From positions 2,453,345 through 2,517,344 of the forward strand of contig BCKC01000008.1 in assembly GCA_001600455.1 (NCBI GenBank): a stretch of DNA of 64,000 nucleotides, in the 5' to 3' direction. The position numbers and the translations under genes are program-made. The DNA comes from Endocalyx cinctus (Eukaryota; Ascomycota; Sordariomycetes; Amphisphaeriales; Apiosporaceae). Positions 45,001 through 56,499 of this stretch are shown piece by piece; positions within the stretch are counted from its first letter, which is position 1, and each line of letters opens with the position of its first letter. The notes under the pieces were generated by a model. The model did not search any database. It had not been told where the DNA came from and saw only the letters and a program-made list of their open reading frames with translations.

Positions 45001-45637
45001 GGACGCTTCTTTTCCTATCGGTAAAAGCTAAACAAATATTATAATGACTAAAATATGCCTTTTGATTGGACAACACGTTGGATATAAAATGCGTGAGCTT
45101 CAGGGGGGCTCTCCGGGTAGGACGGAAAAAGCCTGCTGACCTAAATCGTGGATGCCTAGCTGCGGCCCTCGCGTGCAACTTGAGCCGGGATAGCTCATCT
45201 GCGATCTTTGCCAAGACGGTATTTCCACAGACTCCGAAATTAACCCTAGAAGCTCTGGATGCATTTAGCTTACATGCTGTTCAAGTCCACCGGACAATAT
45301 GACAAATGTTTCACTTTCGACGTTTAATTGCGCTGGTCTATACCTACTCAGCCGAGTATCAGTCATCATAACGATATCCCGGTCCCATTGCAGCGCCTGA
45401 TCGTTGACGCAGCCATTGTTGACCCATGGTGTTTGTAGGAACGTATGCCAGTTCTAGCCTACGATCGTTGTTGATAGGTAGGCTTGGGATTAATTTGAAG
45501 CGTGATCATCTGCAGATACTACATAGTATAAAGATCTGGCTAGTCCGCCATGTGGCCACACTTGTTTCTACAAGTATCATCGGATCTAGCACTAAACTTG
45601 ACTATTATAAGAGCTTCTCAGTAGATAATCGTTCAAG
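42055..45637. other. Long AT-rich stretch without a supportable gene
   Basis: An A tract lies at 43034-43053 and a TACCTAGG site at 43112-43119. Near 42525-42550 the phrase CCTGAGTA recurs a few times. At 45066-45302 a plus frame vaguely resembles the N-terminus of FAD-linked oxidoreductases (an FPQTPKLTLEALDAFS segment), possibly an eroded copy, with an opposing minus frame of similar length. A likely TATA box for the downstream peroxidase is noted separately. Confidence 0.4.
45526..45534 (+). promoter_or_regulatory. TATA-like box of the second peroxidase gene
   Basis: AGTATAAAG lies about 105 bp upstream of the ATG at 45638, a typical distance for a fungal promoter with a short leader. A second, weaker candidate (ATTATAAGA) is too close to the start codon at about 35 bp. 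Confidence 0.35.
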
Positions 45638-46678
45638 ATGAAATACACTACTGCGTTTCTTTCTCTCGCCTTTCTGGGTACAGCTTTCGGTCAGGCTGCC
45701 TGCCCCTATTCGAACTCGGCATGGAAACCGGATGGACCGGGTGACAGTACGTGCACTTTTCATATGAGGCCATTTTATCTTTTAATCTTCGTCTAATAAA
45801 TCAAGAAAGATATCCATAAAAGCTAACAATCTATCAGCTCGCGGTCCCTGTCCCATGCTAAACACCCTCGCGAACCATGGCCTTCTTCCCAGGAATGGTA
45901 GGGACATCAGCGAGAACCAGACGATATACGCTCTTGAAAAGGGCCTGAACTTGGATCACGATTTTGGCGCGTTCCTATTCACCGCCGGTCGACTATCGAA
46001 TCCAAAGCCCAACGCGACTACCTTCAACCTGGATCACTTGAGTCGTCATAATCTGTTCGAGCACGATGGAAGTCTCAGGTAATATTCTCCTCCTTCTCAG
46101 CCATCCCTACTTTCATCTACCAAAGACATCTAAGACTGACTCGCACGAATAATATAGTCGGCAAGACGCGTACTTCGGCGAGTGGAGTCGCTTCAACGCC
46201 ACCGTCTTCGATTGGACGATGCAGTACTGGAACAAGGATGTACTAGACGTACAGACGGTCGCCAATGCACGCGCAAGCCGACAGGTGCGCTCGAACTTGA
46301 CCAACCCAGACTACAGCTTGTCTCTGCTCGGATACGAGTTCAGCGTAGGCGAGAACGCGGCTTTACTCTCCATTATCGGGGATAAGACAACGCAGACCTG
46401 TCCTAAAAAGTATCTGAAGTATTTCTTCGGTAAGTTTTATTACCTTTTATTCTTTGATTTTTTTTTGTATTTTATTTTCTTCGTAGAAAGGGTAAAAGCT
46501 AATTCCGCGGTGAATCTTTCGAAAAGAAAATGAACGTCTCCCTTGCGATGTCGGCTGGAAGAAATCCGAACTTCCCATCTCGTTTGATGATCTCCTTGCC
46601 ACTTACGTGGACATCCAGAACGCAACATCGTTTCCGCCTGTTCCTCCGCTTGACAACAGCACCGACATCTTTAACTAA
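45638..46678 (+). CDS. Secreted heme-thiolate (chloroperoxidase-like) peroxidase
   Basis: Four exons, 45638-45746, 45838-46078, 46158-46429 and 46527-46678, give 257 aa. A signal peptide covers residues 1-19. The proximal motif is G-P-C41-P followed by MLNTLANHGLLPRNGRDI, the distal motif is the canonical E111-H112-D113 in LFEHDGSLSRQDAYFG, and E182 (VGENAAL) is the candidate catalytic Glu. The C-terminal YFFENERLP segment is completed by splicing to exon 4. Several N-glycosylation sequons are present (for example at N63, N95 and N130). This belongs to the same family as the gene at 16937-17789 but keeps all the key residues, so it is the better candidate for an active peroxidase or peroxygenase. 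Natural substrate unknown. Confidence 0.9.
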
Positions 46679-47346
46679 AGCTATGCTAAGTTAGCAAAGC
46701 GACGAAATTTAATAGGATGTTGAACTGAATCATCTTCGCTAATTAAAACTTACAACTATATGTTCTTTCTTACTTCGAGAGATAAAAAGCTAGGATGAAA
46801 TGAAATAATTATGAATATATTTGGTATGAGTTGTATTCGTATAAATTCGTTTTGGTGAAATGAATATATGTGGTATGGTAATTAGGAATGGAAAATGTCC
46901 GATTCTAGCACTCTTGGCTTTTGGGCTGAATCTCTGGCTGGGATGTCAATCTGTGCAGGACTGACTAGGTTAGCGCATTTTATTCATCACTTTTATTCTA
47001 ATGCTGACCGTTCGTTTGATGTCACTGTCACTTTTATCACTCTCACAGGCCGAAAACGGAGGGACTAGACAGAGTAAGGAAAGAACTTCAGAAATATCAT
47101 ATAGTAGGTAACAACTCAATATGTAGGGGTATTTGAACCTAGTTCGTCCAGTCGTCCATCTCTCTTTTCCGAGACGCTATGCTTTGAATTAAGAAGCCGA
47201 GCCCGACAAACGCCGTCGCAAAAAATAATAATAATAATAATAAAACGAGCCCATACCATCCCATCCAACCTCATCATACATCACCATGACCATAGATATG
47301 GAGCATCGTCGAGGGCCATCCAAAAGAGTAATTAGCTCTTAAAAGG
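46679..47346. other. Convergent 3' region with AAT microsatellite
   Basis: This interval lies between two converging genes. An (ATA/AAT)n run lies at about 47224-47243. No gene is seen. Confidence 0.5.
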
Positions 47347-49944
47347 TCACCGGTCGCGGTTTGGAGCCTCCAGATCCTCATCGCGTCGTCCTTGTTGGCC
47401 AGGTCGAGAGAACCGTTCCCGGAGGCGCTCCGAAAGCAAGGCAAGCCAGTTTTCTTGATGCGAGCGAGCGTCCGGCATAGACGACACTCCCTGCTCAACA
47501 TCTTCGTCGCTTCTATTCGGGGGAGTATGGATACTGGATGAGCTCGCCGAACGGTAATCCATCTCGTCACTGCTGTCATCCCTGTATGGGTCGTACCGTG
47601 GGCTTGATGATGTCCGTCGTGCGAGCGAGCGAACCACGTCGCCCTTGCAGATGGGGCATGTTCGTCGCCGAGTGGTCAACCATGGAGTTCTTCAGATGTT
47701 GTTAGCAAATTTGGACAATCGGTTTGATTTTTTCCTTTCCAAAAAAAATAAAAAAAAATAAATAAAATAAAACCCAGTAGTAACTTACATGCAATCAACG
47801 TGGAACTCATGTCCACAAGGTAGACTCATAACCTGGCTGACACCGTCGACGTATTCCTCCAGACAGACAACGCATTCGACTTGCCTACCCATGTATTTCT
47901 TCCATTCGCTCTTATGCCCTTTGCGTTTCTCATGAACAGGGCGGGATGGAGACGGTGAAGTCAGTAATTCGGCGTTTGGATCGAGAAGATCACTAACGGA
48001 CGGAACACCGGTACTAGTCCGGGAGCGAGGCTTGGGCCTCGATGGACCGTGCTGGCTCTGGAGCAGGGGCGTAGTCGGTGATGAGCTAGTCGGTGTCGGG
48101 ACCCTAGGAGTTCGCGTAGGGCTGGGTGCCACAGTGTGATATGTGCGCACGGGAAGCCGGTCCACCACCGACTTAGGGGCTCTCCATCTTCGTCGCCGTA
48201 TCCGTGCTCGCAGTATGAGCAGTGCGTACACCACGGTGAGCGTGATGAGCGGGCTGATGACAAGAACCAGGAGGGTGTCAAAGAACGGGCTAGCGCCACT
48301 AGTGGGCGTAATGACAACCCAAAGACCCTCTCGTTCATCTATCGGCGGCGGTTGGCTAAGGCCAGGCTCCGGCTTCTCAAAGGTAGGTGCTTCGGCGGAC
48401 TTTGTAGTGGCCTCGTGATGGTAGCCATCGTCAGAATCTCCTTCCGGAAAGATTTTGGAAATGAAGGAACCATGTCCCTTCGATACCGAGGATTTGTCCT
48501 TGTTCGACCCAATGGCGTCCTTACCCTTCATCGGCATGTGTTCTGAAGCATACTCGTGACTGCTTGCCTTGTCCGTGTTCTTATCTAAATCTGGTACAAC
48601 GGTTTTTTCTTTTTGTGATGTTTTATCGCTGTCTTGTCCAGAGCTTCGAACCTTATCAACCCCGATCAAATCGGGGTCTCTCCAGTCTTCAACGCCTATC
48701 CTGAAATCATCGACAGATGCCTGTCGTGTGCTAGAATCGGACGCGCGATTTGCAGAGCTTTCTCTTTCATCTGAGAAGTCTTCAGCTAATATCCAATCAT
48801 TTTGGCCATCCCTCGAACGTCCTCTACTCTCGGGCGGGTTCGATATGGAACCAAAACCAAAATGTCTCCTAAACCATCCCGGCTCTGGCTTTGGCAATTC
48901 GGAGTTAGGCGTCGAAGGGCGTCTCCCCGTGCGTAGTTGATTGGCTACAAACTCAGGAGTTGATTTCTTAGCCTTCGCCTTCCTAAATAACTTGTCGGAG
49001 TATTGAGTGTTCGACGAACCTCTTCCATCATCCTCGGTTATGCTCTCAATGAAATTCCCGGGTTGCATCATGACCGACAGAAGGTATGCAGTGGTTCGGG
49101 ACGTAAACACAGAAGGGATAGTCACATTTGAGGTATCACCGTGTGCATACATCTGAAATAAAGGGCGGCCCCTCTGATTGTCCCCAACAATGAGAGCGGT
49201 AGCTCCTCGGCGCTGGGCCCAGAGTACCTTCTCCAGAAATCCGCATCCGCCACGGCTGAGTAGAACAATCTTCCCGGCAATCTCAGCTGTCTCTTGTATC
49301 GATTGTATATCGGCGTGACCGACACTCGGAGATGGGGAGGTATCGGTGGAGGATTTCAGGTTATTGGGGAGATGTCGATTAAGATAATCATCCGTCCCAT
49401 CATCTACTGCGTGTTTATTTGTCTTGGGGTCGAGTTGGGAAGGAGGGATCCTATCGGCCATGAGACTCTTAATGTTGCTTCTCTTCTGACTTCGATCCTT
49501 GCTAGGCGCAGTCGCAAACTTGTATTTCTCTTGTACCTCTTTTATCGTCGCCTTCGAAACGGGATTAGATATGTGCTCATGCCATCCAGGTACGTCACCG
49601 CACCCAAGCTCTCCATCGCCTTCGCCATCCTGTAAATCGTCGTCGGTGAAGCTACTCCCGATCCATAAAGGACCAGTCAAACCTTTCGGTGGTAGTGGGG
49701 GCCCAAATGCTGCAGGCCTAGAGGCGAACGAAGTACTGTTATCATCGGCAATAGTGATGATCGCATTAGGAAGGAAGAGGGTGAAGGGGGTAGAAAATGT
49801 GAAAAAACTATGTAATATGGTCTTTTCGGTGGAATGGGATGCAGGTACGGGAGTGGAACTGTCTCCAGAGGATATAGCGCGACACAAGAGGAAAAGACAG
49901 GCAAGGATAAAGAGGGAGACGATGATAATTCTCGGTGGTCGCAT
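47347..49944 (-). CDS. PA-TM-RING E3 ubiquitin ligase
   Basis: Exons 47789-49944 and 47347-47689, with a 99-nt intron, give 832 aa. In order: a signal peptide/anchor at 1-25, a protease-associated (PA) domain at about 210-300 (IAGKIVLLSRGGCGFLEKV, GATALIVGDN, IPSVF), a disordered charged stretch (315-530), one membrane segment at about 555-578, and a cytosolic RING-H2 finger from C691 to C733 (C-x2-C-x15-C-x-H-x2-H-x2-C-x11-C-x2-C). The intron falls inside the RING after HVDC. A Ser/Arg-rich tail follows. Such proteins sit in endosomal, vacuolar or Golgi membranes with the PA domain in the lumen and attach ubiquitin to cargo. The order is that of the animal RNF13/Goliath class. The substrate is unknown. 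Confidence 0.92.
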
Positions 49945-51142
49945 GTTTACAACTTTTCTTTTTTGAATGAAGTATCAGCGAATCTGACACTTTATCGATC
50001 GTACATTAGCGTAAAGTTATGATATGTGCGATACGAAATCTTATAACGATAAATAGCTGTCGATTCAGCTAAGGCGAATTGCGGCGACCATTCGTAACTT
50101 CGTGACGTGGACGAGGTGGGGAATGAATCAACGTATAATGGAGTTGGCGGGTTTTTCTGGTGATAATATTTAATTGACTACCCGTAGTAAAGGAAAGGGG
50201 AAATTTCAGAGAATAATCTATCGTTAGACGACAGTATAAAAGAAGAGAAAGAGAAGATAAAACAAAACTAGAAGGACTAGAAAAACTAGAAGTTAATAAT
50301 AATAATAATAAAAAAGGAAGGGAATGAAAAGAATGCGATAACTACTATGACGACGACGATTCAAGAAATTGAAATGAAATGATGGGGTTGAGAAGCCTAT
50401 GGTGAATAATTTTAAGGTCTTTAAAAGTCTTTCAGGTCATTTTAGGTGATGATAGCGATAATAATTAATGGATGGATTGTCATGTTGCATATGGCCTGGC
50501 AGGACAAATACGCATTTGGATTAACATTGATTTACATGTGCTGGAAACAGTCATTTTACATTCTAATAGCCTATTATTTAAATAATATAGGTGAGGTCAT
50601 CAGGCCTGTATTTAGGGAACTTAGCTGGAAACGTTCAGCGCGGATTAGGCGGTTAGGCTTCGTTAAATCCATGGATAAGTCTCTCATCTAGGCATGAGGG
50701 GCGTGCTGAGGGGTCATTCGACACAGAGTTTGAACTTAAGTCGGAATAAGTTTAGCCTTAGATTCTTCGGGAACTCTAAATTATACATTATATACATATG
50801 CATATGCATATGCATACTTTTATCGCTTTGATGCATTTTATTTTATTTTATTCTTGATTTTTTATTTTTATTTTTTATTTTTATTTCCCCCCCCTCTCGT
50901 TCTTGAAACCAATTGAAACGATATTCATATATAGATAAAGTTCTTTGCAAGGGTAAAGTTGACGTTTAATCCTACCAAATTTGGAGATTGCAGATCATTC
51001 TGGGGAAATGAAGACAGTCTGTTTCATTCCAAATGTACCTCCTAAATTTATATTTCACTATTTATTCTTATCTTGTAAACTTTTTCTTCACTTTATCTAT
51101 CTTCTTAAGCAGAATGTGGTTATTTTATAATCATAGTGCATT

Positions 51143-51157
51143 GGGGGGGGGGGGGGG
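51143..51157 (+). repeat. G15 homopolymer
   Basis: Fifteen consecutive G residues in otherwise AT-rich intergenic DNA; length is likely to be unstable or to be a sequencing weak point. Confidence 0.85.
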
Positions 51158-51459
51158 CTGGGAGGTAAGAACTTAATCATATCACGAGATAAAAAGACAA
51201 GGTTGGTTCCAAGGTTGGTTGGCTGGCTGGTTGGGTCGTTAAATTTTGGCTTGTGATGATAGTGTATGGTCAGACCACCTGAGAGACCACCTGAAAGAGG
51301 TGTCTCATACCCATGTCCCTTATTCCGAATTTGCCGTGATCCTTCCAGACTTTGCGACGCGATACAAATAACCGCGCAATAATGCCCTCAACTTTGATAC
51401 AGCCCAATTAAATTTATCTTAATGTACATTATTAGATACTTTTCGGTTAATCGGATGCG

Positions 51460-51483
51460 TATATATATATATATATATATATA
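51460..51483. repeat. (TA)n microsatellite
   Basis: About twelve TA units between the RING gene and the phosphoesterase gene; nothing suggests a function. Confidence 0.9.
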
Positions 51484-52048
51484 CCATATGAAAGCCCTCT
51501 TCTTTCTATGAAATACTCCGCATTGGCCTACGACGTTATGGGGCGAGTGGAGTGGTGTTTCTCATAACCAAGAACAAGCTAGGTAACAACTAGCAGTTCT
51601 CGGTTGTCAAGTGTACCCCCCACGATTAGATAGACCCATTATGGGATTTATTATACGTTACATGGTGAAATAAATCTCAAACTTCTAATCGCAATTCAAG
51701 TTCAAAGGAGATCACTGGACCGTACGTGATTAAATTTCCTGCGTCGAGTTGCGTTTGGCGTTGTTGATTCCACGTAACCTCAGCTCAAAACGACAGAGGT
51801 ATGCAAGGACTCTGTCACCAGCAGTCTCTAGGCAAAACTAGAGAAATCTCTCTGAAACCGAAGAATATTACATCAGCGAAGGCAATATCGACACTGACGA
51901 ACCCACGATACGATAATTTATTTATTATCAAACAGTATGCACAGTACCCTAATACTCGTGTGAGAGATGACTTACTGTAGTGATGGTAATACTAGAGGTT
52001 CATTCCCTACGACGACGGAAGCCCGGACATGATGCAACAATATCACTT

Positions 52049-52891
52049 TTAGAGCTCGATTGCTTTCTCAATATCGAACCCTGCAGATTGGTTGAAATAA
52101 TAACCTCTCTGGTTAGTATAAATACGTATTCCTATTTTCTTCCCTTCCTGTATCGTCGTTGGCTGGTCGATAAAATCGCAGTTGAAATGGCTATGGCCAA
52201 ATGCCCATAATCTCACGTCAGGGGACCTCCAGCACCTTTCGCCAGATAAATCCGTCATGAAGTTTGATTGCAGCGGACTTTCGAGGCGCCTCGGATCGAC
52301 ACTTCTACTGTCCACGGTAGGGCTGTAGTGGGTCATGATGACAATTCTCCTCCCGGTCCCTTCCAGTGCGGCAACCTGCTCGTTCAGCCACGCGAGGTCC
52401 CTCTCGAAGTACTCGTTGTGCTTCTCGGTTGTCCAGTCCTGGGTGCGGTAGAAGTCGTTGATCCCCAAGCTAACGAACTCGGCCGATTCAGGTGGGATTC
52501 GGGAAAATAGCGTGCAGCCAAGGATGGCGATGGTGCTCCCGTCTTCTCCCGCGCCGTCAAAATCGTACCGTGTCCTATCTAAGATAACGAGCTCGCCAAG
52601 ATCTTCTCCCTTCAATCGTTCCTCGCGCACCTGGGTTTCGAACCGACGCATGGCCTCTATCGCTCCCTCCCAACTGGCCTGCCAGGGTTCATGGTTTCCC
52701 AATAAGAGAAAGATGACCTTGAATTGAACGAGATGCCGCCGAATAAATGATACGTACTCATCGTAGTCTTGGGAAGCGAGACCTATATCGCCAAGTAAAG
52801 CAAGGTAGGGCACCTTAGCCGGTATATCGTAAATGTCGTAAGCCTTGGGGGTTTCTAAATGCAAGTCTGATACGATTTGAATAGCGGCCAT
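52049..52891 (-). CDS. Calcineurin-like metallophosphoesterase
   Basis: A single exon of 280 aa. The family's metal-binding motifs occur in order: D9-L-H11 (SDLHLE), G-D35 (LLGDIG), G-N66-H67-E, H188 (IMTHYSP) and G-H233-x-H235 (AFGHSH). These residues hold two metal ions that cleave phosphoester bonds. There is no signal peptide or membrane segment, so it is probably cytosolic or nuclear. Fungal members of this compact type are widespread but their substrates are mostly unknown; some relatives act on cyclic nucleotides or phosphoproteins. The start is well placed, as the DLHLE motif begins at residue 9. Confidence 0.9.
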   Translation of the reverse strand: MAAIQIVSDLHLETPKAYDIYDIPAKVPYLALLGDIGLASQDYDEYVSFIRRHLVQFKVIFLLLGNHEPWQASWEGAIEAMRRFETQVREERLKGEDLGELVILDRTRYDFDGAGEDGSTIAILGCTLFSRIPPESAEFVSLGINDFYRTQDWTTEKHNEYFERDLAWLNEQVAALEGTGRRIVIMTHYSPTVDSRSVDPRRLESPLQSNFMTDLSGERCWRSPDVRLWAFGHSHFNCDFIDQPTTIQEGKKIGIRIYTNQRGYYFNQSAGFDIEKAIEL

Positions 52892-53009
52892 TTTCAGTTT
52901 TCTATTTTCAATGACAATTCCCGATAATATGAGACTCTAATAAAACCTACATCGTGATTATTAAATCTAAAAGCTCGTCCGTCATCACGTACCTTAAAAT
53001 AGAAAGATC

Positions 53010-53066
53010 TATCGATAAGTTTATCGATAAGCGCATTGGATTGGAATATAAGTTGTTATCGATTAA
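53010..53066. promoter_or_regulatory. Cluster of three TATCGAT(A/T)A sites
   Basis: TATCGATAA, TTATCGATAA and TTATCGATTAA occur within 57 bp upstream of the metallophosphoesterase gene. The core resembles the DRE element (TATCGATA) known from animals; which factor would bind it in a fungus is unknown. The location and clustering suggest a regulatory site, but AT-rich chance matches are possible. Confidence 0.35.
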
Positions 53067-53497
53067 GACTATATACAGCCATGTTCTCTACCTAATCGTA
53101 GTACCTAATAGTAGCCCCTAAGCTAATGATTATCGCACTGAGAAGCTAGCCGGTTAGTCCACTAAATTTTAATCATTAGCTTCGGAGCAAATTTACTCCA
53201 CTTGCCCGGAGAAGTTTACTTCATCCGCCCAACCTTCCGGCCCGGATCCGAACAGCCACACCCGAGCACAAACGTTAAATTCAACCCCTCACTAACGAAT
53301 TTTTTCAACCAGCTACTCACGTACTTGCCTGTAATCATCGTCAAGCTGTATAACTAATGAGTTAGACAAAAAAAAAAAAAGATGATCGCACACATACATA
53401 AAAAACAAATATCACAAAATATAAAAAAGTTACTCACATAATTAATTGCTCATATTCCAATTAATTCTTACGCAATTGCCCGTCAGAGTACCGATGG

Positions 53498-53509
53498 TTT
53501 TTNTTTTNT

Positions 53510-53545
<36 letters not shown>

Positions 53546-53546
53546 N
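53498..53546. repeat. T-tract/A-tract junction with ambiguous bases
   Basis: About 30 T (with ambiguous bases at 53503 and 53508) run directly into 16 A, followed by another ambiguous base at 53546. This could be a self-complementary hairpin, or a spot where the assembly joined two reads poorly. Confidence 0.7.
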
Positions 53547-55115
53547 ATGCAATAAAACTACAAGTATCGATTTAGATCGAAGGAGAGGAATGATTAATCC
53601 AGTCAACTGTATATTGAAGTACTAAATTATTTACGCTTGACGTTGATGTATTTCAACTCAAACTGGGAATGACACAGTCACTGCAGGACTTTTTCAGTAA
53701 TCATGGTGTAGTTAAGTAATTTACTCATCATGATGCTTCCACATCTTCAAGAAATTTCAGGTCATGCTTGTTCTCGATCACATGCCTAATGAGTTGTTGA
53801 TTTGACACCAGAATTACTAAACAAATTTGAGTAAACCATGGGAAGGGAAGGAAAAAGAAGAGAAGAGAACATAATAGTTAAATCATTATAGTTTTAGGGA
53901 ATATATTCGCATCATACTGAAACTTTCATGTAACTTGCTTTACTATTATTCCCTGGATACTCACCCTATACGAATTCGTCCCATCTTTACAGGCAAGTAC
54001 AGAATAAAACTATGCATATTCTAAACCTACTATTCTCTCGCTGGTGGTCACTCTAGAAGGTACTCCACTAAAATATTTTATAATTAATAATTAGGTATGG
54101 TTCTGCAGTCTGAATAGTTCACTGAATGTGGAATGAATTTTGTTGAGTGCTTGATTGTACGCTCGATTGGGTAAGGTACTCAATATTATATAGAGTACAA
54201 AGAAACACCAAGACTGTCATCCAACATTTATTCCAGCTAGGTACAGCTCACTGCTTTGCTCATAATATTACCAAAAAAAAATAGATAAAATAAAAATAAT
54301 AGTACTAGTAATAGTAATAAGTAACATCTGTTCAGGGGTTTGGTTATTCACATAGTTCACACATTTTCATCAACATATTTAAGTGTCATATTTACTTCAA
54401 AATGATTCACACTTGTTATATTTATCTTTTTCTCCTGCTCTTTACACTGCCACTATTTTAAAAATTTGCAAACGTAGTAACTGACCTCCTTTTTAATGAT
54501 ATTCAACATAAAACCGTAATGTCATAAATAGATAATTTTTATACTAAAATAATAAGAAAATGCCACTATTCCAGTAACTGGACTAATCGTGCATGCCTAA
54601 TGTAATCAATTACTTGTAGTCATGCTGCGATTTCGTGGTAAAATGGAATTTCTTCCGTCCAATCTAATCGCGCTCCTTCCGTATCATACTTCAAGGTTTT
54701 CGCGTTCTTCAAGAACAGTAGGCAACTACGGCAATTTTACGCGTAGGAAATTTCTCAAATTAGCCTGGTACTCTACATTGGTGGAGTGATATGTCAACAT
54801 CTTGTCGAAGTACGCGCCCAATACACGTAGTACTAAACAATAATCTTTTTCCGGAAATAGAGCCAATAGACCCCTTCATTCTTTTCTCTATTTTCTTATT
54901 CCACAACTATTCTCTTCTACTACTACTATTTACCTTGCCTTTTAATTATAGATCTACAATTCCCTTTCGAGACTTTGCCTACACGTCTGCAATTCTATTA
55001 CATAACATAGATTCACTTTTCCCGAATTTCGCATTTCACCCACGCAGAATTATTTTACTTCTCTTGAAAATATCCAAGCTCTGAACAGTCTTCTGAACCA
55101 ATCTAGAAAGAAAAC

Positions 55116-56499
55116 ATGGACCCCAACGATCGTGGTATGCCTGGACGCGCTGGTCACTCTAGTGATCGGAGCGAAGCGCCAAAGACATACGACAGAGTAA
55201 GCGAGGATATTCTTCTGATGTGCGAGATGGAAGGCATTGAACCTCCGAACGATGATGACTATCCCTCTGACGATTCATCGCCCCTTGAAGACCATGAGGT
55301 GGACTTGATCCTCTCTATTATTGCAGAGAGAGAGGAACGTACGCAAGAGGAGCGAGAGGAGCAACATGACCTTACTATTCCACCAACTGGTGGAATAGGT
55401 CAATCAAGAGGTGGTCCTAGTGCAGGTAAGAAATAATTTCGATAATGTTTTAGGTCTCATTTTAGTCTTCTAAATATTTTCTTTTTGATGTTACTATGGC
55501 GGAGTTCACTTAACTAAAAGAAAAACCATCATCTCGTGTAGGGCTTGAGCACGCTGGCAGAGGATTGAATCTTGAGAACAGTATTGCTCGTCCCCGCGCT
55601 CGCGTCACTCCGAGATATATCCCAGTCAGAGACGTTTTGTCCAGCCACGAGATCTCTGACATAGCCGACAGTTTCGGCCCTTGCCCTCGCCAGATGTCGT
55701 CTCTTGGTGGTAAGATGCAGTCATTATTATGTCAATCTAAATTGATGCTGATTATTTTCCTTGCTTATGTTTCTAACATATTATATTATTCTTTCTAGTA
55801 AAAGAAACCAAACACCGATTTCCCTGCCAGTCGCCCTCCCTGGCCTCTTCGGAGGAGTCATCGTCAGAGAATACTTCTCCCTCCCCCAAGCCTATCATGT
55901 CTTTGCGCCCGGAACAGATGTTCACCGCCGCTCGTACTACCAACGCCCCTGTTCTCCTCCAACCCACGCCTCTCCGGCGCCGTCCACTAGTAATTACTGC
56001 TGGAAGAACACCTCTCCCGAACCAACCGCGATGGAAAGTTGGCATTCCTGAGACTCCCCAGCCTCGGGAAGTGCGCCGCCGCCCTGGACAGTCGCTGAAA
56101 TGTCCTCGGTGTGGTCAAATGTTCCGTTATCAGAAGAAGAGCGATGAGCATGTAGCTTTGTGCTCGCATAGACCGATGTGTCGCTGGGGTTCGTGTCGAC
56201 AGCGATTCGACACCCGAAACGAGCTGATGGCCCACATCAAGACGCATAACAACGAAGCCAAGAACGCTTCCACGACGACGAAGAAAGGTCGATTCCTATG
56301 CTTCTGGCCCGGTTGTAACCGGGGAGGATTCCCGTCGGACCACTTCATGATGAATCATTTCTGGCAGCACACAACTTCCGTTGATTCGAGTGCTACAAGG
56401 AGTGAGAGTCGACGAGTTCAGCGCCATGATGATGAAGAAGCGGACGACGAAGAAGAGGGCGAAGAAGAAGAGGACGATGATGAAGAAAAGGTGGGCTAG
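55116..56499 (+). CDS. C2H2 zinc-finger protein (three fingers)
   Basis: Exons 55116-55425, 55542-55709 and 55799-56499 give 392 aa. The N-terminal 100 residues are acidic and disordered. Three C2H2-type fingers lie at about 261-283 (CPRCGQMFRYQKKSDEH, ending with an H-x3-C variant), 287-309 (C-x4-C with H-x3-H) and 327-350 (C-x4-C-x12-H-x3-H pattern with a WPGC core). A strongly acidic Asp/Glu tail ends the protein. The fingers suggest nucleic-acid or protein binding, perhaps transcriptional; I cannot name an orthologue. Exon joins were chosen because they restore phase and use GTAAGA/TAG splice sites. The leader is pyrimidine-rich. Confidence 0.8.

Larger units (their letters stand above)
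49945..52048. other. Intergenic stretch rich in simple repeats
   Basis: Upstream region of the RING gene and downstream region of the phosphoesterase. It holds an (AAT)n run at 50295-50311, alternating CATATG at about 50795-50816, a TTTTATTT-rich stretch at 50835-50885, a run of 15 G at 51143-51157, and (TA)n at about 51460-51483. The 81-aa plus frame at 50446-50691 has hydrophobic stretches but no recognisable motif; I do not accept it as a gene. Confidence 0.5.
52892..55115. other. AT-rich intergenic stretch with TATCGATA sites and a T/A junction
   Basis: Three copies of the palindromic core TATCGAT lie at 53010-53018, 53021-53030 and 53056-53066, about 120-175 bp upstream of the phosphoesterase start. 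A T tract running straight into an A tract, with three ambiguous bases, lies at 53498-53546. A plus-strand frame at 54791-55084 overlaps the pyrimidine-rich leader of the zinc-finger gene and is not credible. No other gene is seen. Confidence 0.5.

Noticed and set aside
50446..50691. 81-aa plus frame with hydrophobic stretches
   Set aside because: It lies in simple-repeat-rich intergenic DNA, has no family resemblance and no promoter or splice support.
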